In this document: positions 6,603-13,133 of the stretch, in pieces
How the letters are laid out: each line of letters begins with the position of its first letter
Position numbering within the stretch: the stretch's first letter is position 1
Source: Bordetella parapertussis
GTDB lineage: Bacteria; Pseudomonadota; Gammaproteobacteria; Burkholderiales; Burkholderiaceae
Reading direction: 5' to 3'
Assembly (NCBI GenBank): GCA_945901665.1
Contig: CAMDLJ010000037.1
Span: 1 to 13,133, forward strand
Length of the DNA stretch: 13,133 nt
Program-made: the position numbers and the translations under genes
Notes under the pieces: model-generated
The model's input: only the letters and a program-made list of their open reading frames with translations
Database searches by the model: none
What the model was told of the DNA's origin: nothing

Positions 6603-7452
6603 GCAGTTGGCGGCGCTGGGCGTAGTCGGGCACCACGGTGCCCACCGTCTCCCAAAACTGGGGGCCGTGGTTCATGACCCTCAGGTGGCTGAGTTCGTGC
6701 GCCACCACATAGTCGATCACGTCCATTTTGAAGTGCACCAAGCGCCAGTTGAGTCGGATCGATCCATCGGCACTGGCGGTACCCCAGCGGGTGCTGGCAC
6801 TGCTGAGTGAAAGCTTGTGCCACTGCACTTGCAAACGTGGCGCAAAGTGATTGAGCCGCTCGGTGAAGATGCGCTTGGCTTGGCGCATCAGCCAGGCCTG
6901 AACGGCGTCGCGGATTTGCGCAGGGTCGGCGTGGTGCGGCAAGCCCAGGCACAAGCGGTGCGAGACATCCATCGGATCATCGGGGTTGCGTGGCAGCAAG
7001 CTGGCACCGGCCTCTTGAAATTGGTGACCAGGATCCAGCACCAACACCGTGGGCTCGCCCAAAAAGGGCAAGGTGCTTCCCTCGCGCCAAACCATGGTTT
7101 GCTGGGCCATGCGCTGGCTTCGCTCTCGCATTTCACCGAGCTTGCGCACAATCCAGTCGCCCTTTTCTTGCAGCGCTGATTCGACCTCGGCCAACACCAC
7201 CCAACGCGGTGCACTGACCACCAAACCATCAGGCCCCACCACCATGCCAATGGTGCGGCGTTTGGCGCGTTTGAAGAGGTAGGCCACACGGGTGTGGCGC
7301 AACAAGATGCTGCGGTTGGCCAGGGGGTGGGCAAATTGGGCCGGCGACATGGCGTCGCTGAGGGTCATGGTGGGCCGGGGGTCGGGCGCCAGCAGTGGCG
7401 GGGGCGCAGGTGGGTCGAACAAGTCGAGCGCCATTTGCACCAGGGTTTTCAT
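6574..7452 (-). CDS. YgjP/SprT-like zinc metalloprotease (DUF45)
   Basis: The 292-residue protein carries the YgjP-like (M48/WLM-related) metallopeptidase domain. HELSH at 252-256 supplies two zinc histidines and the catalytic glutamate, H262 in NHGPQFW is the third ligand, and the upstream SSASTRWGTASADGSIRLNW segment (217-236) is typical of the family. No signal peptide or membrane segment is evident, so it is probably cytoplasmic. The N-terminus is unusual: QMALDLF (6-12) followed by a proline-rich, probably disordered stretch to about residue 28. It resembles a sliding-clamp-binding peptide. The substrate is unknown; related WLM and SPRTN proteases act on DNA-protein crosslinks. It is the last gene of the lnt-glyQS run, starting 9 bases after plsC, and its stop lies inside the convergent MBL gene. 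The start ATG (7450-7452) lacks a strong Shine-Dalgarno; later ATGs at codons 29 and 35 are alternatives. Confidence 0.88.
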   Translation of the reverse strand: MKTLVQMALDLFDPPAPPPLLAPDPRPTMTLSDAMSPAQFAHPLANRSILLRHTRVAYLFKRAKRRTIGMVVGPDGLVVSAPRWVVLAEVESALQEKGDWIVRKLGEMRERSQRMAQQTMVWREGSTLPFLGEPTVLVLDPGHQFQEAGASLLPRNPDDPMDVSHRLCLGLPHHADPAQIRDAVQAWLMRQAKRIFTERLNHFAPRLQVQWHKLSLSSASTRWGTASADGSIRLNWRLVHFKMDVIDYVVAHELSHLRVMNHGPQFWETVGTVVPDYAQRRQLLKDDSLPRW

Positions 7453-7461
7453 GTGCGTGGC

Positions 7462-8199
7462 TCAGAGGTAGGCGTCGGGGTCGAGGCGCCGCATTTCCGA
7501 CTCGATCCAGGCTTGAACCTGGGCCATCATTTCTTCGGGCTCCCGACCCTCTGAAGGTATGGGTGCACCAATGGAGACATCCACCCAACCGGCCGTTTTG
7601 ATGAAAGCTTTGCGCGGCCAGCACTTGGCCGAAGTGACGGCAATGGGGATAACGGGTGCACCAGTTTCGATGGCCAATCGGGTGCCCCCAGATTTGTATT
7701 GACCTTGCTCACCGCGTGGGATGCGTGTGCCCTCTGGGAACATGATGACCCAAATGCCCCTGGCGAGTAATTCACGACCCTGTGCCACGACTTTGTTGAA
7801 GGCCTGGGCGCGTTGGCTGCGGTCGATGTGGATCATGTCCAAACGTGACATGGCCCAGCCAAAAAAAGGCACGCGCAACAGTTCTTTTTTGAACACATAG
7901 GCCAATGGGTGGGGCATGATGGCCGGGAACAAGAAGGTCTCGTAGGTCGACTGGTGTTTGACCAGCAAGATGGCTGGACTGGTTTGGCCCACAGGTAAAT
8001 TTTCTTCGCCTTGGATGCGGTAGCGAATACCCAAGACCCATTGTGCAGACACAATGCACTGGCGCAGCCAAGCCGCCGCAATCCAATACAGGCGATCCCC
8101 GCGCACACCGATGGCAGCCAATCCAAGAATTCGAAAAGCATAAGGCACAACGGTGATCAACATCCACAACGCGTGCAGCAAAGATCGTATGAATGCCAT
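7462..8199 (-). CDS. plsC: 1-acyl-sn-glycerol-3-phosphate acyltransferase
   Basis: PlsC acylates lysophosphatidic acid at sn-2 to make phosphatidic acid at the inner membrane. The protein has 245 residues from the ATG at 8197-8199. The frame is open further upstream, but an earlier start would run into gmhB. An N-terminal hydrophobic segment (about 5-30) probably anchors it. Acyltransferase motifs are visible in order: the catalytic histidine H82 in KHQSTYET, IDRS at 125-128, FPEGTR at 154-159, and GAPVIPIAV at 180-188. Motif I reads H(x4)E rather than the canonical H(x4)D, an acidic swap I believe is common in betaproteobacterial members. It starts 4 bases after the gmhB stop, indicating co-transcription. 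Paralogues acting on lyso-ornithine or other lysolipids share these motifs, so the acceptor is inferred. Confidence 0.9.
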   Translation of the reverse strand: MAFIRSLLHALWMLITVVPYAFRILGLAAIGVRGDRLYWIAAAWLRQCIVSAQWVLGIRYRIQGEENLPVGQTSPAILLVKHQSTYETFLFPAIMPHPLAYVFKKELLRVPFFGWAMSRLDMIHIDRSQRAQAFNKVVAQGRELLARGIWVIMFPEGTRIPRGEQGQYKSGGTRLAIETGAPVIPIAVTSAKCWPRKAFIKTAGWVDVSIGAPIPSEGREPEEMMAQVQAWIESEMRRLDPDAYL

Positions 8200-8203
8200 G
8201 GTC

Positions 8204-8779
8204 TCAGTGGGGTGCACGGTGTTCGGGCTTTTCGTCCAATAACCAATCCACAAAACCAGCCAGATCAGCATGGGTCTGGGTTTGACGGGGAAAGGTATCG
8301 GGCAAGGGCTGACCCTGAAAGACCGCACCTTTTCCTGTGTGTACCAGGTGCGGGTAACAGCCCACGGCCACCCCGGCTAGCAGGTCGCGCAAACTGTCTC
8401 CCACCGCATGGGTGCCTTTTAAATCAATGCCCAAGCGCTCGCCAATTTGTTCAAACAAACCCGGCAGTGGTTTGCGACAGTGGCATTGGTCTTCAGGGCC
8501 ATGTGGGCAAAAAAACACCGCATCAACCCGCCCGCCCACCGCGGTCAAAAGTTTGTTCATCTTGGCGTGCATGGCGTTGAGGGTAGCCATGTCAAACAAA
8601 CCACGGCCCAAACCCGATTGGTTGCTGGCCACCACCACTTGCCAGCCAGCATGGTTGAGGCGGGCGATGGCCTCTAAGGCACCGGGCAACGGAATCCACT
8701 CTTCGGGTGACTTGATGAAGTCGTCGCTGTCTAGGTTGATGGTGCCATCGCGGTCCAAGATGACGAGTTTGGTGTTCAT
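8204..8779 (-). CDS. gmhB: D-glycero-beta-D-manno-heptose 1,7-bisphosphate 7-phosphatase
   Basis: GmhB removes the 7-phosphate of heptose bisphosphate in the cytoplasmic pathway to ADP-heptose, the precursor of the lipopolysaccharide inner core. The 191-residue protein is a HAD-family phosphatase with nucleophile D9 and acid/base D11 in ILDRDGT, ASNQSGLGRG at 51-60, the GmhB-type zinc loop ligands C91, H93, C99 and C101 (CPHGPEDQCHC), RKPLPG just after it, and the metal-binding AVGDSLRDL at 125-133. I start it at the ATG at 8777-8779 (MNTKLVILDRDG); the frame is open to a TTG at 8803, which would overlap the glyS stop and add a non-family extension. It follows glyS by 20 bases and precedes plsC by 4. 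The zinc loop separates it from histidinol-phosphate phosphatase domains with otherwise similar folds. Confidence 0.94.
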   Translation of the reverse strand: MNTKLVILDRDGTINLDSDDFIKSPEEWIPLPGALEAIARLNHAGWQVVVASNQSGLGRGLFDMATLNAMHAKMNKLLTAVGGRVDAVFFCPHGPEDQCHCRKPLPGLFEQIGERLGIDLKGTHAVGDSLRDLLAGVAVGCYPHLVHTGKGAVFQGQPLPDTFPRQTQTHADLAGFVDWLLDEKPEHRAPH

Positions 8780-8799
8780 GGTCTGTGTTGGGTTGTGTA

Positions 8800-10935
8800 T
8801 CAAACAGCCAAGCGCGACAAGTCGGCCACGCGGTTCATGGCCACATGCAGCATTTTGAGCAAGCCCTGGCGGTTCAAGCGCAAGTCCATTTCGTCGGCGT
8901 TGACCATCACACCATCAAAGAATGCGTCCACAGGCGCTCGCAAAGCCGCCAAGGTTTGCAGCGAAGCTGTGTAATCGCCCGAATTGAATTGCGCTTCGGA
9001 TATGGGCAGGAGTGTTTGCAAGTCTTGGTGCAGTTGCTGTTCAGCCAGCTCGTGCAGCAAGGCCGTATTGACGTGGGGGTCTACCTCGCCGGCCTTTTTG
9101 AGGATATTGCCAATGCGTTTGTTGGCAGCGGCCAAGGCCGGGCTTTCAGGTAAGGCGGCAAAGGCGCGAACGGCTTCCAGTAGTTTGGGAATTTGTCCGA
9201 GATTGTCAGGCCGCATGCAAATGACAGCGTCCACCTCGGGTGAGCTGAATCCCTGCTCACGCATCATCCCGGAAAGACGCTCGAAGACAAAGGTCGCCAA
9301 GTCGGTGTGCGCATCGACCAACTTGCCCGATGGAAATGCCGCAAAGGCATGCTCAATGAGCCAATCGAGTTTCAACGGCAGCTTTTTTTCAATCAACATG
9401 CGGATAACGCCCAACGCATGGCGCCGCAATGCAAAGGGATCTTTATCCCCCGTGGGCAGGTTACCAATGCCAAACATGCCGGCCAGGGTTTCAAGCTTAT
9501 CGGCCAAAGCTACAGAGGTACCCACCAAGCCAGTGGGTAAAAAATCCCCTGCAAATCGCGGGCAGTAGTGATCTGAAATAGCCGTAGCAATCTCCTCCCC
9601 CAGCTTGTCATGCTTTGCGTAGTAATTCCCCATAATTCCCTGCAACTCTGGGAACTCACCCACCATGTCGGTCAGCAAATCGGTCTTGGCCAAGCGCGCA
9701 GCCAACTCGGCCTGCGCGGCCAACTCGGCACCACCGAGCTGCTGCCCGATCGCCTTGGCAATGGCGCAGACACGCGCCATGCGCTCGCCTTGCGTGCCCA
9801 GCTTGTTGTGGTACACCACTTTGAACAGGCCTTCAACCCGCGACTCGAGCGTCTTTTTGCGGTCCTGGTCGAAGAAGAATTTGGCATCCGCCAAGCGCGG
9901 GCGCACCACACGCTCGTTGCCTTCAATCACTGCAGATGCGTCATCGGGGGTGATGTTGCTCACCACCAAAAACTGATGGGTCAGTTTGCCTGCCATGTCG
10001 AGCAGTGGAAAGTATTTTTGGTTGGCCTTCATGGTCAGAATCAGGCACTCTTGCGGCACGTCAAGGAATTGTTTTTCAAATTCGCAGATCAGCACATTGG
10101 GGCGCTCCACCAAGGCAGTGACTTCGTCCAGCAAGGCATCATCTTCGATGGGGCGCACACCGCCACCCACTTTGGCGGCAGCCGCTTGCAGTTGAAGCTC
10201 AATATCGGCGCGGCGCTCGGCAAAGTTGGCGATCACCGCGCCGTCATGCTTGAGCACTGCGGCGTAGTGATCGGCATGCGTGATCTCTAGCGGTGAAATT
10301 TTGGCTTCAAAGCGGTGACCTTGTGTGCTGTTGCTTGCCGTGAGGCCCAAGGCCTTGACGGGTACCACGCTGCTGCCATGCAAGGCGATAAGGCTGTGGG
10401 CTGGGCGCACAAAGTGCACGCTGCTCCATCCGGGCAATTCGCAATCTGTCTCCAACTGGTATTGCATCATTTTGGGGATGGGCAACTTGGCCAATGCATC
10501 CTCCAAAGCTTTTTGCAGGCCCGCTTGCAGCGAAGCGCCGGGGTTCACACTGTCGTAAAACAAGGCTTCAGCTTTGCCGTCAGGCGCGCGCTTGAGCGCG
10601 GCCACAGCGGTAGCCGGATTGGTCACGTCTGCCCCCAGTGCTTGAAGCTTCTTGAGCAAAGCCGGGGTCGCATTGCCAGTGGAGTCCAGACCCACTGCCA
10701 CTGGCATGAGCTTTTGTTGCACCGCCTTGTTGGCAGCCTGCGCTTGTACAGCCGTGACATGGGCGGCCAAACGACGTGGTGAAGCAAAGGATGTGACCTG
10801 CGATTCGGTGCCCGTCAGACCCTGGGCGCGCAGTTGTTCCACAAGGGTGTTGGCGAAAGACTCGCCCAGCTTTTTGAGTGCCTTGGGCGGCAGCTCTTCC
10901 ACAAAAAGTTCAACGAGTAGGTTTTGTATCGACAT
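8800..10935 (-). CDS. glyS: Glycine--tRNA ligase beta subunit
   Basis: This is the beta chain of the bacterial alpha2beta2 glycyl-tRNA synthetase, which carries tRNA recognition. The chosen ATG (10933-10935) gives 711 residues, near the 689 of E. coli, and starts with the family hallmark LLVELFVEELPPKAL. A Shine-Dalgarno, GAGGA, sits 8 bases upstream; the longer open frame to 10980 would overlap glyQ. Conserved segments follow in order: TSFASPRRLA (48-57), VHFVRPAHSLIALHG (173-187), TMKANQKYFPL (301-311), GNERVVRPRLADAKFFFDQD (339-358), HNKLGTQGERM (376-386) and LLTDMVGEFPELQGIMGNYY in the HD-like region. The C-terminal part is the helical anticodon-binding domain. The gene begins 11 bases after the glyQ stop, so the two subunits are made from one message. 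Confidence 0.98.
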   Translation of the reverse strand: MSIQNLLVELFVEELPPKALKKLGESFANTLVEQLRAQGLTGTESQVTSFASPRRLAAHVTAVQAQAANKAVQQKLMPVAVGLDSTGNATPALLKKLQALGADVTNPATAVAALKRAPDGKAEALFYDSVNPGASLQAGLQKALEDALAKLPIPKMMQYQLETDCELPGWSSVHFVRPAHSLIALHGSSVVPVKALGLTASNSTQGHRFEAKISPLEITHADHYAAVLKHDGAVIANFAERRADIELQLQAAAAKVGGGVRPIEDDALLDEVTALVERPNVLICEFEKQFLDVPQECLILTMKANQKYFPLLDMAGKLTHQFLVVSNITPDDASAVIEGNERVVRPRLADAKFFFDQDRKKTLESRVEGLFKVVYHNKLGTQGERMARVCAIAKAIGQQLGGAELAAQAELAARLAKTDLLTDMVGEFPELQGIMGNYYAKHDKLGEEIATAISDHYCPRFAGDFLPTGLVGTSVALADKLETLAGMFGIGNLPTGDKDPFALRRHALGVIRMLIEKKLPLKLDWLIEHAFAAFPSGKLVDAHTDLATFVFERLSGMMREQGFSSPEVDAVICMRPDNLGQIPKLLEAVRAFAALPESPALAAANKRIGNILKKAGEVDPHVNTALLHELAEQQLHQDLQTLLPISEAQFNSGDYTASLQTLAALRAPVDAFFDGVMVNADEMDLRLNRQGLLKMLHVAMNRVADLSRLAV

Positions 10936-10946
10936 GTCGCTCTTCC

Positions 10947-11876
10947 TCACGCGGCTTTCTTGGGCATTTGAGCTACCCATTCACGCGGGGCCATTGGGAA
11001 GTCCAGGCGCTCTCGGCTATCGAAGTAACTTTGCGCCACGCTGCGCGCCAAGTTGCGGATGCGGCCGATGTAAGCGGCGCGCTCGGTGACACTGATGGCA
11101 CCACGCGCATCCAGCAAATTGAAGGTGTGCGCCGCTTTGAGCACTTGCTCATAAGCGGGCAGAGCCAGCTGCTGTTCAATCAAATACTTGGCTTGCTTCT
11201 CATGGCTTTCAAACGCTCCGGGAATTTCTTTTTCTTTGTTGCCAAGAAGAAATTCAACATCCGAATGCTCAAAGTTATAGGCAGACTGCTCTTTTTCGTT
11301 TTGCAGGTACACATCGCCATAGCTCAAGGTGTCGGTCCACTGCAGGTTGTACACGTTGTCAACACCTTGCAAGTACATGGCCAAGCGCTCCAAGCCGTAG
11401 GTGATCTCGCCAGTGATTGGTCGGCAATCGATGCCGCCCACTTGTTGGAAATAAGTGAACTGGGTGACTTCCATTCCATTGAGCCACACCTCCCAACCCA
11501 AACCCCATGCGCCCAAGGTGGGGTTCTCCCAGTCGTCTTCGACAAAACGAATGTCATTTTTTTTCAGATCAAAGCCAAGGGCCGAAAGCGAACCCAAATA
11601 GAGATCCAAGATGTTGGCAGGTGCCGGTTTGAGCACCACTTGGTATTGGTAATAGTGTTGCAAGCGGTTGGGGTTCTCGCCGTAGCGCCCGTCTTTGGGG
11701 CGGCGGCTGGGTTGCACGTATGCCGCGCGCCAAGGCTCAGGTCCAATGGCGCGCAAAAAAGTGGCCGTGTGGGAAGTGCCCGCACCCACCTCCATGTCGT
11801 AGGGCTGAAGCAAAGCGCAACCTTGCTGGTCCCAGTAGTTTTGCAGGGTGAGGATGATTTTTTGGAAGGTCAGCAT
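10947..11876 (-). CDS. glyQ: Glycine--tRNA ligase alpha subunit
   Basis: This is the catalytic alpha chain of the alpha2beta2 glycyl-tRNA synthetase, a class II enzyme that activates glycine with ATP. It has 309 residues, close to the 303 of E. coli. The N-terminus [20 protein letters not shown] and [19 protein letters not shown] are family hallmarks. Class II motif 2 is visible as [14 protein letters not shown] (53-66), and motif 3 as [17 protein letters not shown] (154-170). The start ATG (11874-11876) has no strong Shine-Dalgarno. The gene lies 51 bases after lnt on the same strand and 11 bases before glyS. I see no T-box or other riboswitch upstream; the 51-base gap is too short for one. 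Confidence 0.98.
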   Translation of the reverse strand: MLTFQKIILTLQNYWDQQGCALLQPYDMEVGAGTSHTATFLRAIGPEPWRAAYVQPSRRPKDGRYGENPNRLQHYYQYQVVLKPAPANILDLYLGSLSALGFDLKKNDIRFVEDDWENPTLGAWGLGWEVWLNGMEVTQFTYFQQVGGIDCRPITGEITYGLERLAMYLQGVDNVYNLQWTDTLSYGDVYLQNEKEQSAYNFEHSDVEFLLGNKEKEIPGAFESHEKQAKYLIEQQLALPAYEQVLKAAHTFNLLDARGAISVTERAAYIGRIRNLARSVAQSYFDSRERLDFPMAPREWVAQMPKKAA

Positions 11877-11927
11877 GGGCTGTGGGATTGGTTTTCACCG
11901 ACCCAGCGGGAAGGTGTTGGTGAGATT

Positions 11928-13133
11928 TTATGCGCCCGTCACGTTCACTCGGGAGCGGCGTGCCCAGACCCCAAGCAAGATCAGGATACACAAGGCCGCG
12001 AGCGGCCACAAACCCCAACGCGAGGCCCAACGCGCAAATGCGGTTGGAGGGTCGTTGCGACCTTGAACCATGGCAACGAGCACACCCGCCCGGTGCCTTG
12101 GCAACTGCGCTATCACCTGTCCTTGGTGGTCAATCACAGCGGTCATGCCGGTGTTGGTGGATCGCACCATGGGGCGTTGCAGCTCCAAGCTGCGCATGCG
12201 TGCAATGTTGAGGTGTTGGTCTATGGCAATGGTGTCTCCAAACCAGGCAATGTTGCTGATATTGACCATCACGGTGGGGGAGCGGCTGGGGTCGATAAAG
12301 CTCCGAGCGAGTTCTTCGCCAAACAAATCTTCGTAGCAAATATTGGGGGCGATGCGTTGACCTTGCCAGTCAAATGTGGCGGGATGCGCACCCCCGGCTT
12401 TGAAGTCTCCCAATGGCATGTTCATCAGCTGGGTAAACCAGCGAAACATGGGGGGCACGAATTCGCCAAAGGGCACCAAATGGTCTTTTTCGTAGAGATA
12501 GTCTTGGGACTGTCCAGGCATCCATCCGATGGCAGCGTTGCTGTATGTCGGCTCACCCGTTGGTTTATTGGTTTTCCATGGCACGCCAACCAAGGCCGCA
12601 GCTGAACCGGTCACGAAATGCTGACGCAATTGGTCCCAATACCCAGGTGGCAAGTTCATGGGCAACAAGGGAAAAGCTGTTTCAGGGGCAATGGCCAAAC
12701 CACTGTTGACGTTGAGCAGCGATTGTTGGTACCAGCGCAGGGCTTGCGCAATGCCGGTGTTGGGTTGAAATTTTTCACTTTGCGCGATGTTGCCTTGTAA
12801 CAAGTGAACTTGCAGCTCTCCGGAGGTAGATGCTGAATTGAAGTCATGTTTGTATCCCGGTAACTGCACCAGCAGCAAGCTTGCAATCACCATCCCCACC
12901 CATATTCGATGTGCAGGCTGGCGTTGATCTTTTGGCTTGTGGTGATCGTGGCGAATGGCATGCGCGATCGCCATGGCGGTTGCAGCCGCCAACCAACCCA
13001 CGCCATAAACACCTATCCATGGGGCAAAGCTGGACAACACACCATCAACATGCGCATATCCGACGGCTCCCCAAGGAAACCCGGTGAACAGCACAGCGCG
13101 GGCGTTTTCTGCCAATGTCCAAGCGCTGGCAAA
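11928..13133 (-). CDS. lnt: Apolipoprotein N-acyltransferase, partial (5' end missing)
   Basis: Lnt adds the third acyl chain to the N-terminal cysteine of lipoproteins at the inner membrane. The last 401 codons are in the window; the start and most N-terminal transmembrane helices lie beyond the right edge. The visible part begins in a membrane segment with FTGFPWGAVGYAH, typical of Lnt, followed by further hydrophobic stretches. The nitrilase-like periplasmic domain then begins (LQVHLLQGNIAQSEKF). The catalytic triad is intact: Glu in AIAPETAFPL, Lys in YEKDHLVPFGEF and Cys in PNICYEDLFGEE, spaced as in E. coli E267, K335 and C387 (recalled numbering). A final transmembrane helix (WPLAALCILILLGVWA) precedes a basic tail. 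The first in-frame TTG at 13115 is not a real start, as homology continues upstream to the edge. Confidence 0.96.
   Translation of the reverse strand, partial: FASAWTLAENARAVLFTGFPWGAVGYAHVDGVLSSFAPWIGVYGVGWLAAATAMAIAHAIRHDHHKPKDQRQPAHRIWVGMVIASLLLVQLPGYKHDFNSASTSGELQVHLLQGNIAQSEKFQPNTGIAQALRWYQQSLLNVNSGLAIAPETAFPLLPMNLPPGYWDQLRQHFVTGSAAALVGVPWKTNKPTGEPTYSNAAIGWMPGQSQDYLYEKDHLVPFGEFVPPMFRWFTQLMNMPLGDFKAGGAHPATFDWQGQRIAPNICYEDLFGEELARSFIDPSRSPTVMVNISNIAWFGDTIAIDQHLNIARMRSLELQRPMVRSTNTGMTAVIDHQGQVIAQLPRHRAGVLVAMVQGRNDPPTAFARWASRWGLWPLAALCILILLGVWARRSRVNVTGA

Noticed and set aside
8200..8328. N-terminal extension of plsC into gmhB
   Set aside because: It would overlap the end of gmhB by more than 100 bases. 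The ATG at 8199 gives a normal PlsC N-terminus with a membrane segment.
11877..11927. Imperfect hairpin between lnt and glyQ as a terminator or glycine-responsive leader
   Set aside because: The stem is broken by mismatches, there is no T tract, and 51 bases are too few for a T-box or glycine riboswitch.
10878..12605. A 575-codon open frame on the plus strand, antisense to glyS/glyQ/lnt
   Set aside because: The minus strand here encodes three unmistakable conserved proteins. The antisense frame has no recognisable domain and an odd Val/His/Gln-rich composition, as expected when the sense genes avoid codons complementary to stops.
1..13133. Mobile element, CRISPR array, tRNA/rRNA or defence island
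   Set aside because: No transposase, integrase, spaced direct repeats, tRNA cloverleaf or defence-type domains were seen. All sizeable ORFs on coherent strands are accounted for by core metabolic or housekeeping genes.

Overview
The window looks like chromosomal DNA of a betaproteobacterium, most likely Burkholderiales and probably Comamonadaceae. This rests on gene content, gene order and moderately high GC; it is an inference from sequence, not a database match. Coding density is very high. I see no mobile element, RNA gene, CRISPR array or broken gene.

Left part (1-6602): a branched-chain amino acid (leucine) catabolic locus. On the minus strand, in reading order, come a MerR-family regulator resembling LiuR, a PaaI-like thioesterase, a beta-carbonic anhydrase, isocitrate dehydrogenase kinase/phosphatase (AceK), an acetoacetyl-CoA thiolase, and the first 187 codons of the carboxyltransferase subunit of 3-methylcrotonyl-CoA carboxylase (liuB). 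A metallo-beta-lactamase-fold hydrolase is divergent from the regulator. Two near-identical palindromes (core ACGTAAACGTCAA) lie between the regulator and the divergent hydrolase, and just upstream of liuB. They are the natural LiuR operators. Together the genes suggest a module that carboxylates methylcrotonyl-CoA (carbonic anhydrase could supply bicarbonate), cleaves the resulting acetoacetyl-CoA to acetyl-CoA, and uses AceK to direct that acetyl-CoA into the glyoxylate shunt or the TCA cycle.

Right part (6574-13133): a housekeeping run, all on the minus strand. In reading order it holds lnt (5' end outside the window), glyQ, glyS, gmhB, plsC and a YgjP/SprT-like zinc metalloprotease. Gaps are 4 to 51 bases, so it is probably one operon of envelope and translation genes. 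It converges on the hydrolase gene, and the two 3' ends overlap by 29 bases.

The points most worth following are the paired operators with the combined leucine/glyoxylate/bicarbonate operon, and a sliding-clamp-like peptide at the N-terminus of the metalloprotease. I found no clearly new defence or mobile system. The longest stretch without a gene is 221 bases (564-784).
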